Origin: Dentipellis sp. KUC8613
Taxonomy: Eukaryota > Basidiomycota > Agaricomycetes > Russulales > Hericiaceae
Assembly (NCBI GenBank): GCA_002286715.1
Contig: NSJX01000029.1
Span: 1 to 64,000 of the forward strand
Length of the DNA stretch: 64,000 nt
Direction of reading: 5' to 3'
The position numbers and the translations under genes were made by a program. Positions 11,838 to 24,259 of the stretch are shown one piece after another. The notes below the pieces were generated by a model. That model was not told the DNA's origin. It saw only the letters and a list, made by a program, of their open reading frames with translations, and did no database searches. Within the stretch, counting starts at the first letter, position 1. The number at the start of each line of letters is the position of its first letter.

Positions 11838-12275
11838 ATTTTGCCTTTGGGCTTTGAGGATGATTCGAGAAGACTGCCACTGGTAAGGCCGTATATGTGT
11901 GGCGGTGACCTTCAATATGTATGACCAGCTTGTGATCTGTATATTCGTCTCGTGTCGGTGTCGGTGTTCCGCAGGACGGGCAGGGGATGATTTGCTATCG
12001 GTATCCTGTCGGGTCCCAGGGCATCAGCAGGTGGTGGCAAATGCTCCCGAGGGGTCCGTAAAGGGAACCCCATGGCAACAAACCGCGGGGACAGAGCCCG
12101 GGGCCTAGGAACACAATAATCTGCCCCAATCCGTGACAATGAAGGATCGTAGAGGCCCCTGCCACAAGCCGCAGTGATTGGCGCTCGTGCTTTAAGAAGT
12201 GTTGACTTATAAGGGTCGCCTGCTTTGCGCTCGTGAACTTTTCCCCTTCGAACCCGCCATCTCCTGCATCTTCAC
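11838..12275. other. Intergenic
   Basis: 3' flank of the MYND gene and upstream region of the next plus-strand gene. No motif-bearing frame was found. Confidence 0.5.
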
Positions 12276-14818
12276 ATGTCGTGGCGATCGGCGGACTACG
12301 TGGACACGAGGCTCCCCCGCGCTGATGCGTACCGAGGTGCCCCAGCGCCCCCATACATCCCAGCGCCTATGCCGGTTCCCATGCCGGTGCCCGTAGTCGT
12401 GCCTGGATATACTGGGTATCGCGTCGCGCCCGGGACAAGGCCACCGCAGGTGTCTTACAATGAGGGCCACCACGTTCACCCTATGCCGTGGGGTCCATGG
12501 CGCATGCCCGGCGTACAGCAGCACGGCCGCATGGCTGCAACGAGGCCTGCGCCTGTGCCTGCGCCTCCTCCTCCTCCTCCTCCTCCTCCTCCGCCGCCGC
12601 CGCCTCCTCTTCCCGCGCCGGCTCCGGCGTCAAGCCGCCGCGGCGAATGCGATGTCGGCGAAGTGTATCGCGGGCTGGTGAGCCTTTGGATAAGATACTG
12701 ATGCGTAGCGTACGCCCTGATGCGTGATGTATTCGACAGGTCTTGGATCGCAGTGGCTCGGTCCCGCGCTTGCGCAGCATCGAAGACTTTCAGCAGGTGA
12801 GGACATGATGCTCGGGTGTGCGGAATCGTGTGCAGCTCATGCTGTGCGTTGTTTCGCAGCTTCTAGCGCGTCGGATGGGCAAGGCGGACGCGGGAAAGGG
12901 CGTGCGCCCTCCGTCCCAGGTGTATGAACCTGTTCTGCGTTCGCCTGGTAACAGCGAGACTCGTTATGACGACATGCCACAGCCTACTGAAGCTGAACTG
13001 GCTCTTGATAAAGAGCGCTCAGACCGAGCAGCCAGGGAACAAGCAGACCGAGCAGCTGAACAAGCTGCACAAGCTAGAGAGCAGGCAGAGCAATTCAAGA
13101 GACAGGCAGAACAAGTGGCGACGGCCTGGGAGCTAGCTCAGCGCGCCGAGAAGAGGCGGGCAGACTGGGATGCCAGGATGGAGAAGAAGAGTCTCGCTGT
13201 CGAGAGGGAGCTCGTCACTGCGCGACGGAAGCCCAGGGACGGACCTCTGCCCCCCAGGCGCGAGGAAGAAGAGTCTACAGATGAAGAATCCACACGACGA
13301 CGGCAGGCTTCTCCGGAAGAGGTCTTTTCGGAACAAGGCCGGGTGGAGGGATGGCGTCCACCAGAAGGCTTCGCTGAGGATGTCCCGGTGTCTCTGGATG
13401 TCGATGTCGACGCTATTCATGGACGACGTACGAAAGAAGTTCCCTTAATGGGAGGACAACAGCCTACTACGCAGGAGCGACATCCTCGACGGGCCTCAAC
13501 GAGCAAACGACCTATGGATCAAGACACCATCGAGCATAGATCTGTCAAGCAAGCTCGTACGGAGCAGCAGGTTTCGAGAAGAGTCCGTACGGGAGGTCCA
13601 TCTACAGAACCGGCCGACGAGGCAACACAGCCGATAGCGCACATGTTTGCGTCCAGACGAGATGCTGTCCATGCACTGCGCGCGAACGAGGAACGACGTG
13701 CTCGGGAGGATCGGGAGGAATGGCAGGCCATCAAGGAACGGCGGGCTAGGGAAGAGCAGCGTGCAAGGGAGCCGCGCGCTCCCTCTGCAGACGAATTACT
13801 CGCGCAACAGGTCAGTGCCGCGGGGGTTGTTAAGCAAGTTCGTGCAGAAGGGCGACGTCCAGAGCAAGTCCGTGCGGAAGATAAACGTCTGGAGCCAATC
13901 CGTGCAGACGCACAACAAAGCAGGCAAGTCCGTACGCAAACTCAACCGACTAATCGCAAGCATGGAACGATGCGAGAGGAGGTCTACACGGAGACGGCCC
14001 CCGCCAAGCAAGAAGAGAGACGCGCTAGGGAGGAACGAGAGGCTCAGGCCAATACTCAAAGACGACTCTCGGAGCGACACCACCTCCCGGAGAAACCTCG
14101 TGAAGTGGAGCCGCCAGAGGACCTCAGCTGTGCGGAGGAACAACAAACAGAAGAAGTCCCTATCGACGAACAGTCGCCGCAGCAAGTCCTTGCGCAGCTA
14201 CTTGAAGGACAGTCCGCAAGCACTTCGTCCGAGGACGAAGTCCCTCTGAGTAGAGTCATTGCGAAACGCCCCAAGGATGTCAAATGCGTTGATGAACGTC
14301 CGCGAGAGAAGCGCGGAGAACTCGAACAGTCTACGAAACGAGCACCCACTACCCAAAGCCCCGTCAAATTGTCTGTAGAAGGAGGATCCGCGGACGAAGA
14401 GTCTATAGGAGACGACTCCGCTAATGAGACGTCTGATGAAGACGACGAAGACGATGAGGAGATCGACGAGTTGGCGGACGACCCGGACGAGCAGGTCCAG
14501 GTAGAGGTGGCGCCCAGAACTTACGATCGCGAGCCGTCACCACTGACGACCATGGATGAATCATCAGACTCGGGGCCATCGGCAGGAATCATGCGAACCC
14601 CAAACGCGAAGAAAGTACCATGCTCTACGTGCGGTCGGAGGATCGGGAGAGACGACATGCGGAGGCACGAACTCTCGGTTCACAGCGACGACTACTCGTA
14701 CCGCTGTGAGGAGTGCGATGTGGCCTACAAGCGCAAAGATGCGCTGATCAGACACACGAGGTCCCCGATGCATAAGAGGACCGCTAGTACTACCGGTGGG
14801 TTTTCTAGTAGAGGATGA
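12276..14818 (+). CDS. Charged coiled-coil protein with C-terminal C2H2 zinc fingers
   Basis: Model: join(12276..12677, 12740..12796, 12860..14818), 805 aa; introns of 62 and 63 nt join in phase. The N terminus is Pro-rich, with a run of 15 prolines near 12560-12610. The middle is a long Arg/Glu/Ala-rich coiled-coil region starting with REQADRAAEQAAQAREQAEQ. Near 13830-13930 lies a short tandem repeat of the form QVRAEGRRPE / QVRAEDKRLE / PIRADAQQS / QVRTQTQ. An acidic stretch (DEDDEDDEEIDELADD) follows. At the end are two Cys/His motifs: CSTCGRRIGRDDMRRHELSVH and CEECDVAYKRKDALIRHTRS followed by MH. A nuclear DNA- or RNA-binding role is likely from the fingers, but no orthologue is recognised. 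The coil could mediate dimerisation. Confidence 0.75.
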
Positions 14819-15513
14819 TTCATCATAGTACAAAGGATTGCGACACACTATTCACACCCCCGGATCGTTTTCGTTTCTTGTTGTTCACTGTAGCTTTATC
14901 TGTTCATAATGGTACCGCGTTCATGAACTGTGGTCTTCGTGGCGGCGATGCACCATGCGTCAGACGTTTCGCATGGAAGACTGAGAATTATGCGCTGGCC
15001 ACAAAGGTTGGTGCCGGCCGGCCGGATAATTGAAGCTCCGCTTGAAGACAGTTGCCCGCCACAACGCCGGGCCACTGCCACTCCTCGCTCCTCTCGAGCT
15101 TGATGTCCTTGCTTCCCAACCTCCAAAAGCTTCCAATGATCCTGCATAACATTTGCGTCTCGTTCTCTTCATCGATTGCGACATCGTTCTGGAAGATCTG
15201 CAGTACACGTATGCGGAGTGCGGAAGGTACGTCTATTGTTGTCCACAATAGTGCCTATAGCAACACTTCAACCCGGCCTCGAGTCATCCTATGTGCTGCG
15301 AGCCCGGCCACTACACCAAAGACGATCCTTTTGCACATCTCTCCCGTCCTGGCGTCACGATAAAAGACACCAAGTGCCGATCCGTGGCACGCAGCTGTGC
15401 ATGCTTTATGCACTTGCCACTGATCTGCGAGTGTATAAAGTAGAGATTAAGTATCGCTCTGCGCCTCCAAAATCCACCCACTCTTCCGTACAAGTGGCAC
15501 CAATACTCGTGAA
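14819..15513. other. Intergenic before F-box gene
   Basis: Contains 3' flank of the zinc-finger gene and promoter of the F-box gene. An 86-codon minus frame at 14988-15248 reads plausibly in part, but it has no ATG-anchored splice partners or family match. Nothing else is supported. Confidence 0.4.
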
Positions 15514-17397
15514 ATGCCCACGAGCGGCCCTAGATCTTCCCGCAGCCGGAGCGCTATACGACGTCCGTCAAAGCCCCAACCGAGGATATCGACCCCGACG
15601 CCACTGCCGCTGGAGGCCGTGTTGTGCTTATTACGCTATACAGATCCGCGTACCCTGATAGTGTTCCAAAGGGTGCGTTCCCTATCGAATCTTTCCCCCA
15701 CCTGAATCTCTGACTGCACCCTGTATCTAGGTCTCCCGTCAGTGGCAAGCCCTGATCCAGAGCGACTACGTGCTGCAATGTAAGATCGAGGAGTACATGT
15801 CTGTCGAAGAAACGCGACCCGATCTGCCCTGGAGCCCATGGCTTGTCGAGAAGCTCGCTGCTCGTCGCAAGGCATGGCGCAATCTTCGCTGGTACGTGCT
15901 TGGTATCCAGCATCCGGTACTGGGCACGCAAATGCGCATCGCCGGCGATATGATGGCGGCATTGTATACGGTCGGTCCGCTCTATTACATGTCGCTGATG
16001 AAGACACCATTCTGGCATGTCTCCCCGCTTGCGAGCTCTCCATTTCCAGGGCAACGTTGGGATTATCCTATTATAGGGAGCCGCACTCAGTTCGCAATCG
16101 ATCCGTCGCAGAATTTGCTCGTCATGACTGATGGTGAACGCTATGTGTACGAATTGTGCTCTTTGTCTGAGTCCCTCACTAATCTGTTGGATTACAGGTA
16201 CGCCGACGGTCCCGAGACTGTTGTGGAGGTCGAGCTGCGTTTGTTAATGACGGGGACCTTCCACCCGCTTGCGGTCTTCCCTAGTTATGTTTCCACCTCG
16301 ATTCCGATTCCAGGGTCAATCGAGCTGCGCACGCGCGTGATGATTGAGGGGAATTATGTTGGAGTCTTTTACTTCTGTGAGGCAAATCAGAACTGGAACC
16401 GCGTGCTCATCGTCTGGCACTGGAAGACTGGCGAGAAGGTCTTGGTGGGTGTCGCACGACTGCCCTCGCTACTTCTGTCATTGATCGTATCTCGCATCAC
16501 AGGAGATCTGCGGCCCCGGCATCGATGGCTTCACATTCCTAGACGCCACACGCCTCGCCGTCCTCGCATATGTACCCGACTCCCGGAGACACACCCTCCT
16601 CATCTACGACTACATCTCACACGCACGACAGCGCACACCCGTGAGCGCGCAGACGTACCTTATCGCGCTCAAGCTGCCCGCCGCGAACCACGACGTCTAC
16701 ATCGACGGGCCGAACAGCATCGTCCGGGGAACGCCGCCTGCGCGCGGGAATGCACTGCTCGTCCTCACGCTGCAGGCCTCCTCGTCTTCGCTGCACCCGT
16801 TCACCCACCGCACCCTGCAGGTGTTCACAACGCTCTCTGCGTTGCGGCCTCTCATACCTACGGAGTGCCCGCCAGTCCCGTGCGTTTTGCGCTGGGCAGA
16901 CTGGGGCCCCATGTGCACGCGTGTGGTGCTGAGGCGCGTGTGCAACAAGCATAACCGCACCCCGCAGATCCGCCCGAGCGCGGTGCGCGGGATGCGGTAT
17001 GTCGAGTCGCATGGCGAGCCGATGAGTGCGGTGGTGCTGTACGACTTCGATATGGCGCGTCTTCGTGGTGCGTGGAGGCGGAAGGAGGAAGCTGAGGCGA
17101 AAACACCCGACTCGACGTTGCTGGTCACCGATCAGTCGACCCTCGTGAGGGCGGGAGAGTGGAGCCGGACGGCGGTGGAGAGCAGCTTGCCGTATCTGTG
17201 TGTCTCGAGGATAGGGGCTTCCTCGGACCAGTACGTGGCGGCGCTCACGGACAGTGGGATCATGCTGTTGGATGAGGTGCGTCTGCCCTGCTTCTGTGAC
17301 CCTTTTTTTTCCTTGGCGGGATGCTGACATTGCGACTTGGGGGATGTGCCTGCAGGCGGCAGGTATGGTGCACGCGTTGATGATCGATTCTGAGTAG
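15514..17397 (+). CDS. F-box protein, substrate unknown
   Basis: Model: join(15514..15672, 15731..16444, 16503..17276, 17356..17397), 562 aa; introns of 58, 58 and 79 nt join in phase. Residues about 30-75 form an F-box-like helix set, LPLEAVLCLLRYTDPRTLIVFQR followed by VSRQWQALIQSDYVL, the part that binds Skp1 in an SCF ubiquitin ligase. The rest is a long beta-rich region (repeated strands such as LLVMTDGERYVYEL and VLRWADWGPM) probably used for substrate binding, as in the expanded mushroom F-box families. A possible extra 42-nt in-frame intron (16157-16198) would remove CSLSESLTNLLDYR; I cannot decide it. The last exon is only 42 nt. Related copies lie at 18, 28.7 and 31 kb. Confidence 0.75.
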
Positions 17398-17980
17398 ACC
17401 TGCCCGGAACCGATGCTGATTTTTTTTGCACTTTGTATTCGCATGTTGTATGTAAACCATACATCCTCTTTGTATCCAAGGCAGCCGTCTTTGTTCTTTG
17501 GAAGGTATGATTTCTGTGATAGTAACTATGCAGGTCTTTGGCATCTAAGGTGAATCACACCACTTTTGCCTTACTCGAAGGGTCTCAAGCTTAACGTTCT
17601 AATAAATGTACAGATACGTCGATGCGACAGTACCTGTCAGCGTCGTTGAGCTGGTACATATGGACGGTCACCTCGGCGTCACCGTCTGTCACTGATACCG
17701 CCACGTGTCTTGTTTTTGCCTTTGCGACTTAGATCCTTTTGGGCCTGTGGATAATGGCCATCACCACGCCTTTATAAAGGTCTGGATACAATGCCACTGA
17801 CTGCAGCAACGGCGGTGTTCGCCTTCCCTAGCAATCACGACGTCAGGCATACAGTATCGTCCGTGTTTATGTCCGCAGAACCTGATCACGATCACTTCGC
17901 CCGATTTCAGACCCGGCACTGAAGTCGTTACAGGACGTCCTGAAAGTCAGATGCCTTTCGGGACACAGGGTGGCACGCTA
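17398..17980. other. Intergenic between F-box gene and F-box pseudogene
   Basis: AT-rich 3' flank, then sequence with no open frame of interest. Nothing recognised. Confidence 0.45.
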
Positions 17981-18697
17981 GCTCTCAAGATCCCTCCACA
18001 GGTGCTAGTTCTCGACTACATAGACGCCCTCGACCTTGTCCGTGCTTGACAGGTGCGGAATTTCCTATCTGGAGAGCATTCGTGTCTGCGTGTGTACACG
18101 ATGGCACAATCTCATAGAGGAAATACAAAATTGAATGCTCTCTGAGCTGTCTTGCAGCCGAACCGCCCAGCGAGCTCTCGTCCAAGGAACGCCTCCAAAT
18201 CATACACACGCACCAGTCGGGAATGCGTGGCTTGACACATCGACGCGAATATCCGGGAAGGTGATCGTACAGGAGAACATTCGAGGCTCGCATAGCGAAC
18301 CCCAGCATTCCCCTTCACCTCGGCGGGTCGAATCGCACTAGTTGGACGGTTGAGCTCTGGTAAAAGCACGCGCAGTGGGAGGTCGATTACTTGCAGGACC
18401 TGCGAGTGGTGATGAAATTCAACGAGTCCGTGCCTTTACCTTTTGCCCTCGACTTTCTAGGTCACAATGGTTTGTTATTCGCGGAATGCGAGGACGGCGG
18501 GGCAGGTGCGCGGATCCACCTACGCTCGCTATCGTTGGGCGGTGCACGAGCATGCATGCTTGGAATGGTATCTTCCGTTGTTTGAAGATGCTCAACTCAC
18601 ACTCGCGGTGCTAGGAGATTGGCTGCTCGTCTACTGCTTCACAACCTTCGAAGATGACGGGATGGTTTCCACCAAGGTATACCGACGCGTCAGCTGA
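17981..18697 (+). pseudogene. Decayed F-box gene
   Basis: Stretches match the F-box genes at 28.7 and 31 kb in order. LKIPPQVLVLDYIDALDLVRA is the F-box helix. Then come VCTRWHNLIEE, YKIECSLSCLAAEPPSELSSK with KERLQIIHTHQSGMRG, AQWEVDYLQDLRVV, ARIHLRSLSLGG and HEHACLEWYLPLFEDAQLT. It is broken by TGA at 18046-18048, which replaces the serine codon just before the first intron. A frameshift near 18118-18122, a TAA near 18359 and another frameshift near 18541-18547 also disable it. No intact ATG-led frame covers it. It is therefore a relic of a local or dispersed duplication in this family. Confidence 0.8.
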
Positions 18698-21600
18698 CTC
18701 GCCAAAGCCTGGGCGCATGCCAATTATTTCTCGCCATGTGAGCTCGGGAGACAACGTCCCTTCAAGTTGGTTGTTTTCTAACGTGTAACTTTTGGCCCGA
18801 AAAAATCCTAAAATATGCTCATGCAATACCCAACATTACACTCACTGCTCGATCTCGAAATCGAGATTTGATGATTGTGTTTATCTTCCCTTCTCAACCT
18901 TGCCGAGTCCTGTATGAGATATCGACGCAGCGGGACAATTAGAGGCTGTCGATAATCTGTTGGTGTGTGAGCGTGTGCTGAGGCGAGCTCGAAAAGTGCT
19001 CCTGCCGCTGCTTAAGCACAGGCTACCTCTGTGTCCGGTAGCATTGGTATGTGCGAGCGAGCACGCGGACTGGGAATCCCAGTGTTAGTCGGCCACAAAA
19101 AAGAAAGCAGCTGAGCGAATCGCATTCACTAGGCCATTCCTGTCTGTCTCTCTCGTTAACGACCTGTGAGCACATACCATCCGAATCCCACCACACGCGG
19201 ATGGAAGACGACATCCACTAAATCCACTCGAATCGGACGCTCTCTAACGTCTAGACTCTGTCTTCGAACTCCAAAAATCCTGAAATTCGCTCTCTAGCAT
19301 GCAGTGCCCAAAATTGCACTCACCACCCAAGTCCAATTTTCCGTTTCTCGCCCATCCGCTCGCCCGCCCGCCCACCACGGCACGGCGCCCCGCGAAAATT
19401 GACGACCTCGGCCACACGACGACGCTGCACATTGCAGTGGAGCAGCGACGGTCAAATCGTTCTTGCCGCCGCCGCGTCGCATGTGCCACGCGCCGACGGT
19501 CGTGCAATGACTCGATGCCGCGGCGGTGGCGGTGCATACGGCCGACGCCGACGCCGAGGCCGGCGTGCCGCGCAGATTTTGCACGTCATATCCTTCTCCC
19601 GCCCGCCAGCGTCGTCGTCGTCGTCGTCGCGTGGTGTGTGTTTTTCCCCTGGGCTCGTCGGCAGTGGAGGGCGCGAGTTTTTTGCTGGGGTATGTGTGGG
19701 GTGGGGAGATGGGCGACCGATAGATGGGGAGGTGAGTTGGTAGTATTGGTGGGGGTGGGGGTTGAGGCGACGCTGATTGTGGTTGTAGGTGCTCACCTCA
19801 GGCTGAAGCCATCCCAAGACTTGTTGGAGCATCTGGTACGTAACACCCAAGTCCCTCGTTCGTGCTGATTGCTTGGTCTTCCAGCGTGCCTTCTGCTGAG
19901 CGCGCCGTGCGCCGTGCTTCGTGCAGATTCATAATTCCTAATTCCTGACAGAGCAGCCTCATGCCTCATGCCTCAGTGTCCAGACAGCTCCGCTCCACCG
20001 TCCAGCATGCACCCCCCAGCTGCAGCATCCACAGCAAACTGCTGCCCCGCCCGCGATCCACATCCCACCCGCCTCATTTCAAACGACATTGGCCTGGACG
20101 TCGAGAGCGTGCCTGTGCATGAACATTTCACTCTGGCACCCCCGGGATCGCGCAGATCGCTGATCACTGCCTGAACAGTACTGCGTCCTTCAGCTTACCA
20201 GTGCTGTTGTCCTGGCGCGGACACGCTGCTCGTGGTTCGCGGTCGACGGCACTCGAGACTGCAGGCTGGAGCATCGAGGCCCGCCGATGCCGTCACCCGC
20301 GCGTTCTATCTGCTATCTCGCTCTGGCATCGCAGCGGTTTCTCAGGGGCGCTGGCTGCATTGGTAACTGCTGAGCAACACGATACACCCGCCGTACACGA
20401 CGCCTCAACGGATCTGTCCCGCACCTACTGTATACTTCTCGAAGCCCGTCGTGGCGCAGGCTTGGGCGTCCCTGCAGATCCTCCTGGCGGGGATACAGAT
20501 TTCCAGCGCCGTGCCAGTGGCAAGTGACGGCATGAAGGCAGACCTGGGACTGACGAGGCGGGCTCTAGATCTCAATCTCCCGTTCATGCGTTCTATCATG
20601 CTTGTGCTTGTGGTGCTTGTAGGCTTGTCTAGCACCGGGACCTACGTACGGACACGGAGATGAAGGCGTACGTAGTGCTGCCTTTTGCTACTGACATTGT
20701 CGCAGTCCCCATTGCCCTCCGTCCACTGCACGTTATCCGCTGTCCAGGGTCCCGCCACCGTAACCGTCCGGGGCGTGCGATCGGGCCTACCACCCCCGCG
20801 CTGCGGAGGCGGAGGCGGAGGCGGCACCGTTTCTGGGGCAGGATCGAGGATGTCCCGCCCCGTCGACGCTGATATCTGGCCACATCCACGATAAGCCAAG
20901 CAGGTCCGGGAGACGCGGAATTCTGACCGTCGAATTGCCCATCGCGTGGCCGAGGTCGCCGACGCCGTTGCTGTCGTGTCGGTGGCGTGTCGTGTCGGTG
21001 GCCAAAGGCATAGGTGGCGATCGTGCCGGGGTGCGGCGTGCGGGTCTCGCTGCGGAGCCGTTCTGGGGCACGCTCGACGTCGACGACGGCGCGGTGGGCG
21101 TGGTAGGCGTTGGTATTTCAATCCACGATAAGGCGGAAGACGCGGGAGGGCGTTCACGTTGTCATTTTCATTTGCGTCCTGTTGGTACTAAATTTGCCGC
21201 ACGCGCAGCTGCTTATACGAAAAATCCAATTTGTGTCGTCTCTTCTCCCGTTCCGAATCTGCGCGTGTACATATTGCGGCGTCGAGTGGACTGTTCGTTC
21301 AGCTATAGCTGCCAGCACGTTGATACCCGCGATCGTCCGCTCTGTATCACGCCCCGGTGCTAATCCCAGTTCTAATTCTAGCGCCATCTCCCCGAACGCA
21401 CGCGTAACTACGTAGCTGCATTTTCAAGTATCCATACCCATACCCATGCGTATACCACAGCTACACTACACGACCATCCGCCGTCCGATCACAAGCCCAG
21501 ACCTCCCCAGACCCCCCAGTCCAAAACCCCAAGCAACCCACAAATATGTAACCAGCCCAACAACCACACAACCAAGTAAGACACCGGACCGACGCACCGA

Positions 21601-24259
21601 CGCTCGGGCTTGCGCTTAGTACATGTACAGGCACCGAGCCCCAAGGGCCACCCACCGCGAAGCCAAGCTCAGGGTCCCCTTGCGTCCAGCGTCCAGCTTT
21701 GAGCGCCACTGACGCGTTGCAGCGTAAGCTGTAAACACGCGCCACCCGACTTGCCGTCGAGGCCCGAGCAGAAAGATAAAACAGAGAAAAACGCACGATA
21801 CGACAAGCAAAATAAAATGCTAAACGTGAATAAGCATCTCCCCGCGGACCGCATGGCACCGGAAGAGAACCAGTAGCAGTACGTAGCAGGATAAATAAGT
21901 AGGTAGGATGGTGCGATCTCGCGCAGGCTCATGATCACTAGTCACTGGTGCCAGATGCGAGATGCCGGCTAGGGCGACTGGTGGGGTACCGCGCCGCGCC
22001 GGGGCCGGAGCCGGGGCCGGCACCTGGATAAGTATAACGGTGGGGCAGCCGAGGTGGGCTGGCGCTGGCGGACCCCGGGGAGCGCACGTTCGTTAGCATT
22101 CTTGTTTAATGTTTGCGGGCGGAGGATTTTGACCATAAGGACCGGTGCCGGTGTTGTGGTATGAGAGAATGAGAAATAGAACGATGGGTGAGGGTGGGCA
22201 GATTGGAAGCGAAGGCAGGGGAAAAGGGGGCGGTAGGTACGACCACCACACGACCACACGACGCACGGAGGAGAATGGAATGGAACGCGTACGGTGCTCT
22301 ATGAATACCTGGGCGCAGGAAATTAGCTATAGACGTCGTGCGAGGTGCAAGGCGTGGCTTTTCGCCGGTGTTCTCCCGAGCCGGGGAAATGCATGTGGAA
22401 ACGCAGCGGGTGGGGATCTGGATTGATCAGTGGCCGGTGGCATCAGGACCGGGCGGGCGGGGCAGAGTTGCCTGGGCGGGGAGCACTCAGGGCGTTGGTG
22501 CCAGAGTGCCAGAGTGCCAGACTGGCATGCGCGTATGTACTGTACACGTACAGGCCTGGAGACTTGTATACGTACATGTACACGAACGCGAACACGAACA
22601 CGAACGCGAACCCCGCGCGTCTCGCTCTGGTCCGGGTGTAACCAGGCGTTACGCGTTACGCGTTGCCTGCCAGCGCGAGCTACCCCCGTCTGAAGCGAGG
22701 ATCTAGAGCGCAGCCTAACCGCGCGGGGTTGTGTACGGTGTGTGGGTAGCCAGGGCGCGGTGCGTTGCATCAGTCAGCCTGGGAGGATGGATGGGTGTAA
22801 GTAAGGGAAGGGGATATACTTACATAGACGGACAGCCTGAGGTCCGAGGCGCATCACGGCGATAGCCATAGCCTGGGCAGGACCCGGAGCGCTCACTGCC
22901 AGGCGAAACGCGCGATAGTAGCGCGCCAAGGCGTGGCCTGCGCGGGCGCGGGCGCTCGGGCAAAGATGGTGGTGTGAGGGCTCGCGGGGGAGTGCGCAGA
23001 AGCCAGGAAGGTGATGGTGAGGGCCGTACGCGTTATCGGGACCTGGGCCTGTGGAGATAAGAGGGGAGGGCCCGAGATAAGGTGTCCGGGGAGAGATTCG
23101 CGCGCAGAATCACGGGCACGGGGGTCATATGATACTGGAGAAGACGCGGGGTGCGGGGAAATAGCCAGGCGAAGGGCGCCGGATGGAGATGGCGGTTCGC
23201 GCGGACGCTGGACGCTGGATGCGGGTGGGTGGGACTGCGGCGGGGGCGTGTGTGCGGGCGCTGCGCGAGAGTGTGTGAGGATGGTGAATGATGGTATCAG
23301 TGTGTCAGGCGGACAGATAGACAGCGCAGCGACGGAGGCGCGGTGGAGGGCGTGATGGCGCGGCGTGGCTTCGAGTGTGCCCTGCGGTCGCGAGGTGTGC
23401 TCGTGCGTGCTGGCTGTAGCTGCTGCGTGCTCAAGCGGCGACGCGCGACGACGGCCGCGGCTGCACGAACATGACGACACCAGATAACATCCCCGGCCCG
23501 ACGTCCGGGATGCGTGTTCATGCGGTCGGGCGGCGGCAGGCAAGATCGCCGCGCGGGGAGGGATTTGGCGGGGCCCCAGACACCCCGCCTGCGGCATCGT
23601 GGGGCAAAAAATTTCACATGCACAACTTGGCCCCGCGCTCGCTGCGCGGGGCGAGGCAAGGGGCGACGGCGGGGGGCACGGCTGGAGCAGGCTGGGCAGG
23701 AAGCAGTCGGGGAGAGGGGTCGCGAGGGGGACGGGGGAGGGACGTAGCGTCACGTCCGGGGATGGTGGCGGGGAAGGGACGGCGGCACGGTGCCGAGGCG
23801 GCAGCTGCAGGGGAGAAAGAAAGAAGAAAGAAAACGGAATGGGTTCGCTGCGGTGCCTTTGGCTTGCCGGGCCCAAATAACTTGATACGTCTCGCCATAT
23901 ATCCCCTTTGTCTTTCTCTCTCTCTTTCTCTCTCTCTCCCTCCTCGCCTTTGCCCGCACTCAACGCCGCGTTGCCGTGACATCACTGCCTCGCCGCTTCT
24001 CTGCCACGCACTCTTCCTCCCCGCATCACTTCCCCGCAGCGTATATCTCCCCCGAGGTTTCAACGGCCCTCCCCTAGACCCCACCCTCTCCCCATAGACT
24101 CCCATAGACGCTTCCCCTCCTCTAGACTTGCCTATCCTCCCACTAATCATCCTTAGACTCTGCCCCCACCGTACGCCGCCCCTGTCTACCTCTCTTCCCT
24201 CTCCCTCTCAACCCCCCTTTCTGCCAGAATACATTCCATAATCCCCTGTCGACTTTGCC
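18698..24259. other. Gene-poor 5.5 kb upstream of CRE1
   Basis: No gene could be supported. The GC-rich part (19.3-24.2 kb) produces long shadow frames on both strands, the longest a 356-codon minus frame at 22893-23963. These are Pro/Arg/Ser-rich, lack family motifs and have no matched splice sites. Seen directly are short repeats of CGAAC(A/G) near 22570-22612, a C/T tract at 23907-23945, and a C/T-rich 300 bp just before the CRE1 start. It may hold a long promoter, a long 5' UTR with introns, or non-coding RNA. Confidence 0.5.
23553..23604. promoter_or_regulatory. Cluster of CRE1-type binding motifs (SYGGRG)
   Basis: Five matches to the CreA/Cre1 consensus SYGGRG lie within 52 bp: GCGGGG at 23553 and 23568, CCCCAG at 23574 (minus match), CCCCGC at 23583 (minus match) and GTGGGG at 23599. 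They sit about 650 bp upstream of the CRE1 start, which would fit autoregulation. The area is very GC-rich, so chance matches are expected and the call is weak. Confidence 0.35.

Noticed and set aside
14988..15248. 86-codon minus frame before the F-box gene
   Set aside because: Composition is fair but no family signal and no consistent splice continuation was found.
20828..21135. Pair of similar stretches (TTCTGGGGCA... and CACGATAAG... at 20.83 and 21.06 kb)
   Set aside because: Only short matches separated by unlike sequence; could be chance in GC-rich DNA.
22893..23963. 356-codon minus frame upstream of CRE1
   Set aside because: Very GC-rich DNA with Pro/Ser/Ala-biased text, no motif, no splice partners; overlapping open frames on the other strand show this is a composition effect.
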